Source: Streptomyces ficellus (lineage in GTDB: Bacteria; Actinomycetota; Actinomycetes; Streptomycetales; Streptomycetaceae). From it: 64,000 nucleotides of DNA. Below the pieces are notes generated by a model. The model saw nothing but the letters and a program-made list of their open reading frames with translations, searched no databases and was not told the origin of the DNA. Positions 26,395 to 34,820 of this stretch are shown one piece after another (positions within the stretch are counted from its first letter, which is position 1; each line of letters begins with the position of its first letter). The DNA lies in the NCBI RefSeq assembly GCF_030406405.1, contig NZ_JAUEPL010000023.1:34443-98442 (forward strand), in the 5' to 3' direction. The translations under genes and the position numbers were made by a program.

Positions 26395-27681
26395 ATGAAC
26401 GGCATGGAAGGTACGTACGACGAGAAGGCCACCGCGCGCTGGGCCACCGAGCCCGACAAACGACCGGGCCGCACCGCGTTCCAGCGCGACCGTGCGCGCG
26501 TGCTGCACTCGTCCGCGCTGCGCCGCCTGGCCGGCAAGACCCAGGTCGTCACCCCCGGCTCCCGCAGCCATGCCTGGGACCCGACCCCCCGCACCCGGCT
26601 GACCCACTCCCTGGAGTGCGCCCAGGTCGGCCGCGAGCTGGGCGCCGCGCTGGGCTGCGACCCCGACCTCGTCGAGGCCGCCTGCCTCTCGCACGACATG
26701 GGCCACCCGCCCTTCGGGCACAACGGCGAACAGGCACTCAACGACTTCGCCAAGGACTGCGGCGGCTTCGAGGGCAACGCCCAGTCGCTGCGCCTGCTCA
26801 CCCGTATCGAACCCAAGCGGTTCGTCCCCGACCGGGCGACCGGCGAGCTGGTCAGCGTCGGCCTCAACCTCACCCGCGCCGCCCTCGACGCCGCCACCAA
26901 ATACCCCTGGCCCCGCGGCGGCCACCCCACCGACCCCGACTCGGTCAAGTTCGGGGTGTACGAGGACGACCTGCCCGTCTTCGCCTGGGTCAGGGAAGGC
27001 GCTCCCGAGCACCGCCAGTGCTTCGAGGCGCAGGTCATGGACTGGTCCGACGACGTGGCCTACTCGGTGCACGACTTCGAGGACGGGCTGCACGCCGGCC
27101 ACATCGACCCCAACCTCCTCCTGGCCGAACCCGAGCGCGCCGACATCTGGCGCGTCGCCATCGGCCGGTACGTCCCCGCCGACACCGACCCGCGGGAGCT
27201 GGCCGACGCCCTCGACCGGCTCATGGAACAGGAGTGGTGGCCGCACGGCTACGACGGGTCGGCCATCGCCCAGGCCCGGCTGAAGGACGCCACCAGCCAG
27301 CTCATCGGCCGCTTCTGCCTGGCCGCCGAGGCGGCGACGCGGGAGGCGTACGGCTCGGGCCCCCTCACCCGGTACGCCGCCGAACTGGTCGTACCGCGCG
27401 AGACCCGCAACGAGTGCGCGGTCCTCAAGGCCGTCGCCGACCGTTATGTGATGCAGCGCGCCGAACAGGAGGCGCTCCGGGCCGACCAGCGCATCGTGCT
27501 CGCCGAGCTGGCCGAGGCCCTGACGGCCCGCGCGCCCGAGGGTCTGGACCCGCAGTTCCGCGCCCTGTTCGACACCGCGCCCGACGACCGGGCCCGCAAA
27601 CGGGTGATCGTCGACCAGATCGCCTCGCTCACCGACGCCTCCGCCCGCACCCTGCACTCCCGGTTCACGAGCCGCCGCTGA
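26395..27681 (+). CDS. dgt: Deoxyguanosinetriphosphate triphosphohydrolase
   Basis: This HD-superfamily enzyme hydrolyses dGTP to deoxyguanosine and triphosphate (428 aa). The N-terminus FQRDRARVLHSSALRRLAGK, then RTRLTHSLECAQVGRELGAA with the first metal His, and LSHDMGHPPFGHNGEQALN with the HD pair, are diagnostic. DWSDDVAYSVHDFEDGLHAG holds the last metal-ligand Asp. ATG 26395 (MNGMEGTYDEKATARW) is the usual family start. It follows the chelatase-like gene and precedes a flavoprotein and dnaG on the same strand, the conserved Streptomyces order. Confidence 0.95.
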   Translation: MNGMEGTYDEKATARWATEPDKRPGRTAFQRDRARVLHSSALRRLAGKTQVVTPGSRSHAWDPTPRTRLTHSLECAQVGRELGAALGCDPDLVEAACLSHDMGHPPFGHNGEQALNDFAKDCGGFEGNAQSLRLLTRIEPKRFVPDRATGELVSVGLNLTRAALDAATKYPWPRGGHPTDPDSVKFGVYEDDLPVFAWVREGAPEHRQCFEAQVMDWSDDVAYSVHDFEDGLHAGHIDPNLLLAEPERADIWRVAIGRYVPADTDPRELADALDRLMEQEWWPHGYDGSAIAQARLKDATSQLIGRFCLAAEAATREAYGSGPLTRYAAELVVPRETRNECAVLKAVADRYVMQRAEQEALRADQRIVLAELAEALTARAPEGLDPQFRALFDTAPDDRARKRVIVDQIASLTDASARTLHSRFTSRR

Positions 27682-27784
27682 ACGCCCTATTCCTTCCTCA
27701 CGCTCCGTACGGGACGCTGCGTGCGGGCGGCGCGTAGCGTGGAATGGCCCGTGCTCTGTCTTTCCGGGAAAGAGGAGGCAACAA

Positions 27785-29053
27785 GTGGTCGACGCAGATC
27801 AGACCTTCGTCATCGTCGGCGGGGGACTGGCCGGCGCCAAGGCGGCGGAAACGCTCCGCTCCGAAGGCTTCACCGGCCGCGTGATCCTCATCGGGGACGA
27901 ACGCGACCACCCCTACGAGCGCCCGCCCCTGTCCAAGGGCTACCTCTCCGGCAAGGAGGAGCGCGACAGCGTCTTCATCCACGAGCCCGCCTGGTACGCA
28001 CAGGCCGACATCGAACTCCACCTCGGCCAGCCCGTCACCACCATCGACCGCGAGGCCAGGACGGTACGCCTCGGCGACGGCACCACCATCCGCTACGACA
28101 AGCTGCTGCTGGCCACCGGCGCCGAACCGCGCCGCCTCGACGTCCCCGGCACCGACCTCGCCGGCGTCCACCACCTGCGCTGCCTCGCCCACGCCGACCG
28201 GCTCCAGGGCGTTCTGGCCGCACTGGGCCGCGACAACGGCCACCTCGTCATCGCCGGAGCGGGCTGGATCGGCCTGGAGGTCGCCGCCGCCGCCCGTGGA
28301 TACGGCGCCGAGGTCACCGTCGTCGAACCGGAACCCACCCCCCTGCACCAGGCCATCGGCCCCGAACTCGGCCAGCTCTTCACCGACCTGCACGCCGGGC
28401 ACGGCGTCCGCTTCCGCTTCGGCGCCCGCCTCGCCGAGATCGTCGGCCAGGACGGCATGGTGCTGGCCGCCCGCACCGACGACGGCGAGGAGCACCCCGC
28501 GCACGCCGTCCTCGTCGCCATCGGCTCCGTGCCCCGCACCACCCTCGCCGAGAACGCCGGGCTCGCCCTGGTCGACCGCGCCCACGGCGGCGGCATCGCC
28601 GTCGACGCCTCGCTGCGCACCTCCGACCCCGACATCCACGCCGCCGGTGACGTCGCCGCCGCCGACCACCCCCTGCTCCACACCCGGCTGCGCGTCGACC
28701 ACTGGGCCAACGCCCTCAACGGCGGCCCGGCGGCCGCCCGCGCCATGCTCGGCCAGGACGTCACCTACGACCGCGTCCCCTACTTCTTCTCCGACCAGTA
28801 CGACCTCGGCATGGAGTACAGCGGCTGGGCACCCCCCGGCACGTACGACCAGGTCGTGCTGCGCGGCGACGCGGGCAGGCGGGAGTTCATCGCCTTCTGG
28901 CTGAAGGACCGCCGCGTGCTGGCCGGGATGAACGTGAATGTGTGGGACGTCACAGGACCCATCCAGGAGCTCATCCGCTCCGGTGCCCCCGTGGACACCG
29001 AGGCCCTCGCCGACCCGGCGACACCCCTCACGGCCGTCGTCCCCCGGCCGTAG
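27785..29053 (+). CDS. Ferredoxin reductase-type FAD/NAD(P) oxidoreductase
   Basis: The 422-aa flavoprotein of the BenA4/rubredoxin-reductase type transfers electrons from NAD(P)H to a ferredoxin or rubredoxin. It shows FVIVGGGLAGAKAAETLRSE (FAD), HPYERPPLSKGYLSGKEERD, LLLATGAEPRRLDVPG, LVIAGAGWIGLEVAAAARGYG (NAD) and DIHAAGDVAAADHPLL. The C-terminal domain with PYFFSDQYDLGMEYSGWAP is diagnostic. GTG 27785 follows AGAGGAGG. No ferredoxin gene is adjacent, so the partner (for instance a P450 system elsewhere) is unknown. Confidence 0.92.
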   Translation: MVDADQTFVIVGGGLAGAKAAETLRSEGFTGRVILIGDERDHPYERPPLSKGYLSGKEERDSVFIHEPAWYAQADIELHLGQPVTTIDREARTVRLGDGTTIRYDKLLLATGAEPRRLDVPGTDLAGVHHLRCLAHADRLQGVLAALGRDNGHLVIAGAGWIGLEVAAAARGYGAEVTVVEPEPTPLHQAIGPELGQLFTDLHAGHGVRFRFGARLAEIVGQDGMVLAARTDDGEEHPAHAVLVAIGSVPRTTLAENAGLALVDRAHGGGIAVDASLRTSDPDIHAAGDVAAADHPLLHTRLRVDHWANALNGGPAAARAMLGQDVTYDRVPYFFSDQYDLGMEYSGWAPPGTYDQVVLRGDAGRREFIAFWLKDRRVLAGMNVNVWDVTGPIQELIRSGAPVDTEALADPATPLTAVVPRP

Positions 29054-29090
29054 CGGCAGCGGACGGCGCATCGGTGAGGTGCCCCGCCCG

Positions 29091-29096
29091 TAAGAT
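29091..29096 (+). promoter_or_regulatory. Probable -10 element of a leaderless dnaG transcript
   Basis: TAAGAT ends 6 nt before the GTG at 29103, so transcription would start at or next to the start codon. No Shine-Dalgarno sequence is present. A -35 element is not convincing. Confidence 0.45.
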
Positions 29097-29102
29097 TTAC
29101 GC

Positions 29103-31004
29103 GTGGCAGGCGGCAGGATCAACGATGACGACGTGAAGGCGGTACGGGACGCGGTCCCGATCGACGCCGTCGTGTCCGAGTACCTCCAGCTGCGCAACGC
29201 CGGCGGCGGCAACCTCAAGGGGCTGTGCCCCTTCCACGACGAGAAGTCCCCCTCCTTCCAGGTCAGCCCCAGCAAGGGGCTCTTCCACTGCTTCGGCTGC
29301 CAGGAGGGCGGGGACACCATCGCCTTCGTGATGAAGATCGACCACCTCTCCTTCTCCGAGACGGTCGAACGCCTCGCCGCCAAGGCGGGCATCACCCTGC
29401 GGTACGAGGAAGGCGGGTACAACCCCGGCCACCAGCGCGGCGAGCGCATCCGGCTCATCGAGGCCCACAAGGCCGCCGCCCAGTTCTACGTGGAGCAATT
29501 GGACAGCGCCGAGGCCGAGATCGGGCGGAAGTTCCTCGCCGAGCGCGGCTTCGACCAGGCCGCGGCCCAGCACTTCGGCGTCGGCTACAGCCCGGCCGGC
29601 TGGGACCACCTCACCCGCTACCTGCGCGGCAAGGGCTTCTCCGACAAAGAGCTGCTCATCTCGGGGCTGTCCCAGGAAGGCCGCCGGGGCCCCATCGACC
29701 GCTTCCGCGGCCGCCTGATGTGGCCCATCCGGGACGTCGGCGGCGACGTCGTCGGCTTCGGCGCGCGCAAGCTGCGCGACGACGACAACGGACCCAAGTA
29801 CCTCAACACCCCCGAGACCCCCGTCTACAAGAAGTCCCAGGTGCTGTACGGCATCGACCTGGCCAAGAAGGACATCGCCAAGTCCAGCAGGGCCGTGGTC
29901 GTCGAGGGCTACACCGACGTGATGGCCTGCCACCTCGCCGGGGTCACCACCGCCATCGCCACCTGCGGCACCGCCTTCGGCGGCGACCACATCAAGATCC
30001 TGCGCCGGCTGCTGATGGACAACGGCTCGGCCCGCGTGATCTTCACCTTCGACGGCGACGCGGCCGGGCAGAAGGCCGCGCTGCGCGCCTTCGAGGACGA
30101 CCAGAAGTTCGCCGCGGAGACCTACATCGCCATCGCCCCGGACGGTATGGACCCCTGCGAGCTGCGCCTCGCCAAGGGCGACGAGGCGGTCGCCGACCTG
30201 GTGGAGCCGAGGACCCCGCTCTTCGAGTTCGCACTGCGCCAGATCGTGAACCGGTACGACCTGGAGACCCCGGCCGGCCGCGCCGCCGCCCTCGACGAGG
30301 CCGCGCCGATCGTCGCCCGCATCAAGAACGTCGCCTCCCAGCACGAGGTCGCGGTCCAGCTCGCGGGCATGCTCGGCATCCTCGACACCCAGTTCGTGGT
30401 CAAGCGCGTCGCCCAGCTGGCCCGCTGGGCGAGGGACCGCGGCGGCCGCGGTCCGGCGCCGGCGCGCCACGCACACTCCGGTGAGGCCGCCATGGCGCCG
30501 GTGGCGCTGTCCGGCCCGGCGCTCAATCTGCGCAGCCCCGCCCACCGCACCGAGCGCGAGCTGCTGAAGCTGGCCCTCCAGTACCCCGCGCTGGTCTCCC
30601 CGGCCTTCGACGCGTACGGCGCCGACGAGTTCACCGCCCCGCCGTACGCCGCGGTCCGCCAGACCATCGCCGAAGCGGGCGGCGCCGAACAGGGCGTCAA
30701 CAACACCGCCGAGTACCTGGCCCGCGTCCGCGAGGCCGCCCCCAACGACACGGTGCGCGCCCTGGTCACCGAGCTGGCCGTCGAGGTCATCCACGGCCGC
30801 ACGGTCGACGAGACGTACGCGGGCGACCAGCTCGTCCAGGTACGCCTGCGCGCCGTCGACCGCCGCATCCGCGACGTCCAGGGCACCTTGACCCGCCTGG
30901 GCGCGCACGGCGACCCGCAGCAGCTGGCCGCGGTCCAGAACGAGCTGTGGGTACTCCAGCAGTACGCCCAGTCCCTCCGCAACAACGGCGCCGCCGCGCT
31001 CTAG
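29103..31004 (+). CDS. dnaG: DNA primase
   Basis: DnaG synthesises RNA primers at the replication fork (633 aa). The N-terminal CHC2 zinc finger is LKGLCPFHDEKSPSFQVSPS followed by KGLFHCFGCQEGGD. The Toprim catalytic core has VVVEGYTDVMACHLAG, ATCGTAFGGDHIKILRRLL and FTFDGDAAGQKAALRAF with its acidic metal-binding residues. The C-terminal domain (HRTERELLKLALQYPALVSP) would contact DnaB helicase. The gene sits directly upstream of a principal-type sigma factor gene, as in many bacteria. Confidence 0.97.
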   Translation: MAGGRINDDDVKAVRDAVPIDAVVSEYLQLRNAGGGNLKGLCPFHDEKSPSFQVSPSKGLFHCFGCQEGGDTIAFVMKIDHLSFSETVERLAAKAGITLRYEEGGYNPGHQRGERIRLIEAHKAAAQFYVEQLDSAEAEIGRKFLAERGFDQAAAQHFGVGYSPAGWDHLTRYLRGKGFSDKELLISGLSQEGRRGPIDRFRGRLMWPIRDVGGDVVGFGARKLRDDDNGPKYLNTPETPVYKKSQVLYGIDLAKKDIAKSSRAVVVEGYTDVMACHLAGVTTAIATCGTAFGGDHIKILRRLLMDNGSARVIFTFDGDAAGQKAALRAFEDDQKFAAETYIAIAPDGMDPCELRLAKGDEAVADLVEPRTPLFEFALRQIVNRYDLETPAGRAAALDEAAPIVARIKNVASQHEVAVQLAGMLGILDTQFVVKRVAQLARWARDRGGRGPAPARHAHSGEAAMAPVALSGPALNLRSPAHRTERELLKLALQYPALVSPAFDAYGADEFTAPPYAAVRQTIAEAGGAEQGVNNTAEYLARVREAAPNDTVRALVTELAVEVIHGRTVDETYAGDQLVQVRLRAVDRRIRDVQGTLTRLGAHGDPQQLAAVQNELWVLQQYAQSLRNNGAAAL

Positions 31005-31105
31005 CGCCAGTCCGGTCGCCGTATCCGCCCGGTCACGGTCCGGTCGCAAAAAGTGGTCGCACGCCCCTCGTGGCGGTGATGTGTCGTACCCCACACTGGG
31101 GGGCG

Positions 31106-32557
31106 GTGCCTGAGTCCTCGGAGCGCGGCCGGTCCACCGACGGTGGGCCTCACATCCCCGCGGATCCGCTCATCGAGTACGGGACGGAGAACAGCGGCCC
31201 GGCCGCCGCCGTCCCGCTGCCGCACGCCCTCGAACCGGCAGCGATCACCCTGGAGGCCGCCCTCGTGCAGACCCAGACCCAGATCCAGCCCCGGACCCTG
31301 ACCGACATCGACCCGGCCCCGGCCACGGACACCGCCGTCCCGGTCCAGGCCCTGCCGCCGCACCACCCGGAAGCCCTGCCGGACGCCATACCGGATGCGG
31401 CCGACCTGCCCGACGCCGTACCGGACGCGGCCGACCTGCGCGACGCCGTACCGGACATGACCGACCTGCGCGACGCCGTACCGGACGCGGCCGACCTGCG
31501 CGACGCCGTACCGGACATGACCGACCTGCGCGACCCGGACCCCGGCCCCGCTCCCGCTGTCGACCCCGCTCCCGACCTCGACCTCGACCTCGATGCCGAG
31601 CCGGCGACCGCACGCAGCCGCGCGGCCGAGGCGGCGGCCGGCAGCGGCCCCTCCTCCGACCTGTTCCGCCAGTACCTCCGCGAGATCGGCCGCATCCCGC
31701 TCCTCACCGCCGCCGAGGAGGTCGAACTGGCCCGCCGCGTCGAAGCCGGCCTGTTCGCCGAGGAGAAGCTCGCCGGCACCCCCGACCTGGACTCCGAACT
31801 GGCCCTGGACCTCGACCGGCTGGTCGTCATGGGCCGCATGGCCAAACGCCGCCTCATCGAGGCGAACCTGCGCCTCGTCGTCTCGGTCGCCAAGCGCTAC
31901 GTCGGCCGTGGCCTGACCATGCTGGACCTGGTCCAGGAGGGGAACCTCGGTCTCATCAGGGCGGTCGAGAAGTTCGACTACGCGCGCGGCTACAAGTTCT
32001 CGACGTACGCGACCTGGTGGATCCGCCAGGCCATGTCCCGCGCCCTCGCCGACCAGGCGCGCACCATCCGCGTCCCGGTCCACGTCGTCGAGCTGATCAA
32101 CCGGGTCATCCGGGTCCAGCGCCGGATGCTCCAGGAACGCGGGTACGAGCCCACCCACGAGGAGGTCGCCGCCCACCTCGACCTGGCGCCCGAGCGGGTC
32201 GGCGAGGTGCTGCGCCTCGCGCAGGAGCCGGTCTCCCTGCACGCGCCGGTCGGTGAGGAGGACGACGTCGCGCTCGGCGACCTCATAGAGGACGGTGACG
32301 CCGCGTCCCCCGTGGAGTCCGCCGCGTTCCTGCTCCTGCGCGAGCACCTGGACGCGGTCCTGTCCACGCTCGGGGAGCGCGAACGCAAGGTCGTCCAGCT
32401 CCGCTACGGCCTGGCCGACGGCCGGCCCCGCACCCTGGAGGAGATAGGACGCATCTTCGGCGTGACACGCGAACGCATCCGCCAGATCGAGTCCAAAACC
32501 CTCAGCAAACTGCGGGACCACGCTTTCGCTGAGCAGCTGCGTGGCTACCTGGACTGA
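31106..32557 (+). CDS. hrdA: RNA polymerase principal-type sigma factor, HrdA-like
   Basis: This sigma-70 group factor is 483 aa from GTG 31106 (GGGGGG just upstream; ATG 31079 is an alternative). Region 1.2 is SDLFRQYLREIGRIPLLTAA; region 2 runs RLIEANLRLVVSVAKRYVGR, then LTMLDLVQEGNLGLIRAVEK and YKFSTYATWWIRQAMSRALA; region 4.2 is TLEEIGRIFGVTRERIRQIE. The first 180 residues are non-conserved, acidic and Pro-rich, with five tandem 10-residue repeats. The principal HrdB is encoded elsewhere in Streptomyces; position next to dnaG matches hrdA (recalled from S. coelicolor). Target promoters are unknown. Confidence 0.85.
   Translation: MPESSERGRSTDGGPHIPADPLIEYGTENSGPAAAVPLPHALEPAAITLEAALVQTQTQIQPRTLTDIDPAPATDTAVPVQALPPHHPEALPDAIPDAADLPDAVPDAADLRDAVPDMTDLRDAVPDAADLRDAVPDMTDLRDPDPGPAPAVDPAPDLDLDLDAEPATARSRAAEAAAGSGPSSDLFRQYLREIGRIPLLTAAEEVELARRVEAGLFAEEKLAGTPDLDSELALDLDRLVVMGRMAKRRLIEANLRLVVSVAKRYVGRGLTMLDLVQEGNLGLIRAVEKFDYARGYKFSTYATWWIRQAMSRALADQARTIRVPVHVVELINRVIRVQRRMLQERGYEPTHEEVAAHLDLAPERVGEVLRLAQEPVSLHAPVGEEDDVALGDLIEDGDAASPVESAAFLLLREHLDAVLSTLGERERKVVQLRYGLADGRPRTLEEIGRIFGVTRERIRQIESKTLSKLRDHAFAEQLRGYLD
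31382..31531 (+). repeat. Five tandem 30-bp repeats inside hrdA
   Basis: Five in-frame 30-bp units encode DAIPDAADLP, DAVPDAADLR, DAVPDMTDLR, DAVPDAADLR and DAVPDMTDLR. The last four alternate as two 60-bp pairs that are almost identical, pointing to recent duplication by slippage or unequal crossing-over. Confidence 0.9.
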
Positions 32558-32561
32558 GCGC

Positions 32562-32807
32562 TCAGGAGTTCTCCCTCCGGCGGTGCGCCGCGTCGATACC
32601 GGCACCGGCTCCCGCGCCGAGGGCCGTGCCTAGGCCGATGCCCAGAGCCAGGTTGCCGAACAGCATGCCCAGGCTGATCCCGAGGGCCACCCCGATCGGC
32701 AGCCAGAGCGCCGTACCCGTACCCACCCGGCTGCCGCCTCCGGCCCTGCCCTTGGCCGCGCCCTCGCCCCTGTCTCCGTGTGTGCCGTGCCTGCCGTTGT
32801 CCGTCAT
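32562..32807 (-). CDS. Small glycine-zipper membrane protein
   Basis: The 81-aa protein has a polar Gly/Arg N-terminus and a long hydrophobic stretch with GxxxG-type spacing (LWLPIGVALGISLGMLFGNL, then ALGIGLGTALGAGAGAGIDA), followed by AHRRRENS. It resembles uncharacterised glycine-zipper proteins of actinobacteria. The stop lies 4 nt from the convergent hrdA stop. Function is not known. Confidence 0.7.
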   Translation of the reverse strand: MTDNGRHGTHGDRGEGAAKGRAGGGSRVGTGTALWLPIGVALGISLGMLFGNLALGIGLGTALGAGAGAGIDAAHRRRENS

Positions 32808-32873
32808 GTTCCTCGTCCTCCCCCTACACCGTGACGTACGCCCGTAATGCCGTACGCCCAGGGCTCCGCCTGG

Positions 32874-34820
32874 TCAGTCGACCTCCGCCACGGCCTGCGC
32901 GAACTGCGCCGCGTACAGCCGGGCGTAGGCGCCCTCCGCCGATAGCAGCTGGTCATGCGTGCCCTGTTCGACGATCGCCCCGTTCTCCATCACCAAGATC
33001 ACATCCGCGTCCCGGACCGTCGACAGCCGGTGCGCGATGACAAAGCTCGTCCGCCCGTGGGCCAGCCGTGCCATCGCCTTCTGGATGAGCACCTCGGTAC
33101 GGGTGTCGACGGAGCTGGTCGCCTCGTCCAGGACGAGGATGACCGGGTCCGACAGGAACGCCCGCGCGATCGTGATCAGCTGCTTCTCGCCCGCGCTGAC
33201 GCCCGACCCCTCGTCGTCGATGACGGTGTCGTACCCGTCGGGCAGCGTACGGATGAACCGGTCGGCGTGCGCGGCCCGCGCCGCCTCCTCGATCTCCTCG
33301 CGCGTCACCTGCCGCTCCCGCGCCGCGCCGTACGCGATGTTCTCCGCGATCGTGCCGCCGAACAGCCAGGTGTCCTGGAGCACCATGCCGATCCCGGAGC
33401 GCAGTTGCTCGCGGGACATCTCGGTCGCGTCGACCCCGTCGAACAGAATGCGGCCGCCCGTCACCTCGTAGAACCGCATCAGCAGGTTCACCAGCGTCGT
33501 CTTGCCCGCGCCCGTCGGGCCGACGATGGCGACCGTCTGCCCGGGCTCCACCGACAGCGAGAGGTTCTCGATCAGCGGCCGGTCCGGCTCGTACCGGAAG
33601 CAGACCTTCTCCAGCGTCACCCGCCCGGTGAAGGCGTGTGCCGCCTCGCCCGACGCCGGAGCGTCCGGCGTCTGCTCCTCCGCGTCCAGCAGCTCGAAGA
33701 TCCGCTCGGCGGACGCGACCCCGGACTGCACCAGGTTCGCCATCGACGCCACCTGGGTCAGCGGCATCGAGAACTGCCGCGAATACTGGATGAACGCCTG
33801 GACGTCGCCGATGGACAGCGTGCCGGACGCGACCCGCAGCCCGCCCACCACGGCCACCAGCACATAGTTCAGGTTCGAGACGAAGAACATCAGCGGCTGC
33901 ATGACCCCGCTGTTGAACTGGGCCCTGAACCCCGCTTCGTACAGCGCGTCGTTCTGCTCCCGGAAGTCGGCCGCCGCCTCGCCCTGCCGCCCGAAGACCT
34001 TCACCAGCGCGTGACCGGTGTACATCTCCTCGATGTGGGCGTTCAGCCGGCCCGTCGACTTCCACTGCTGCACGAACTGCGGCTGCGACCGCTTGCCGAC
34101 CCGCGTCGCCACGACCACCGACAGCGGCACGGTCACCAGCGCCACCAGCGCCAGCAGCGGCGAGATCCAGAACATCATCACCAGGACGCCCAGGATGGTC
34201 AGCACCGAGTTGATCAGCTGCCCCATGGTCTGCTGCATGGTCTGCGAGATGTTGTCGATGTCGTTCGTCGCCCGGCTCAGCACCTCACCGCGCTTGGCGC
34301 TGTCGAAGTACGACAGCGGCAGCCGCTCCAGCTTGCCCTGGACGTCCTCCCGCAGCCGGTACACGGTCCGGTTGATCACCCGGATCGACATGCGCGTCGA
34401 CACCAGCATCAGCAGCCCGGCCGCCACGTACACGGCCAGCACCACCAGCAGTACGCCGCCGATGGCACCGAAGTCGATGCCCCGCCCCGGGTGGAAGTCC
34501 ACCCCCGACAGCATGTCCGCGAGCCCGCCGTCCCCCTCGGCCCGCAGCGCCGCCAGAGCCTGCTCCTTGGACAGCCCCTCCCGCATCTCCCGCCCGACCA
34601 CGCCCGCGAAGACCAGGTCGGTCGCCCGGCCGAGGATCATCGGCCCGACCACCGTCAGCGCCACGCCCAGCACCCCGGCGGCCAGCATCAGCCACAGCGT
34701 GCCCCGCTCCGGCGCCAGCTGCCGCAGCAGCCGTTTGCCCGAGCCCTTGAAGTCCATCGAGCGCTGGTCGGGGCCACTGCCGCCGGCCGTCGCCATCATC
34801 CGTCCCGCCGGCCCCGCCAT
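32874..34820 (-). CDS. ABC exporter half-transporter, second subunit
   Basis: The 648-aa protein has a six-helix membrane domain followed by an ATPase domain. The ATPase has Walker A GPTGAGKTT, Q-loop LQDTWLFGG, signature GSGVSAGEKQL (a variant of LSGGQ), Walker B VILVLDEATSSVD with the catalytic Glu, and switch His in FVIAHRLSTVRDAD. The catalytic residues are intact. It overlaps the upstream subunit by 1 nt (TGATG), so the two are coupled and should form a heterodimeric multidrug- or lipid-type exporter. Substrate is unknown. Confidence 0.92.
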   Translation of the reverse strand: MAGPAGRMMATAGGSGPDQRSMDFKGSGKRLLRQLAPERGTLWLMLAAGVLGVALTVVGPMILGRATDLVFAGVVGREMREGLSKEQALAALRAEGDGGLADMLSGVDFHPGRGIDFGAIGGVLLVVLAVYVAAGLLMLVSTRMSIRVINRTVYRLREDVQGKLERLPLSYFDSAKRGEVLSRATNDIDNISQTMQQTMGQLINSVLTILGVLVMMFWISPLLALVALVTVPLSVVVATRVGKRSQPQFVQQWKSTGRLNAHIEEMYTGHALVKVFGRQGEAAADFREQNDALYEAGFRAQFNSGVMQPLMFFVSNLNYVLVAVVGGLRVASGTLSIGDVQAFIQYSRQFSMPLTQVASMANLVQSGVASAERIFELLDAEEQTPDAPASGEAAHAFTGRVTLEKVCFRYEPDRPLIENLSLSVEPGQTVAIVGPTGAGKTTLVNLLMRFYEVTGGRILFDGVDATEMSREQLRSGIGMVLQDTWLFGGTIAENIAYGAARERQVTREEIEEAARAAHADRFIRTLPDGYDTVIDDEGSGVSAGEKQLITIARAFLSDPVILVLDEATSSVDTRTEVLIQKAMARLAHGRTSFVIAHRLSTVRDADVILVMENGAIVEQGTHDQLLSAEGAYARLYAAQFAQAVAEVD

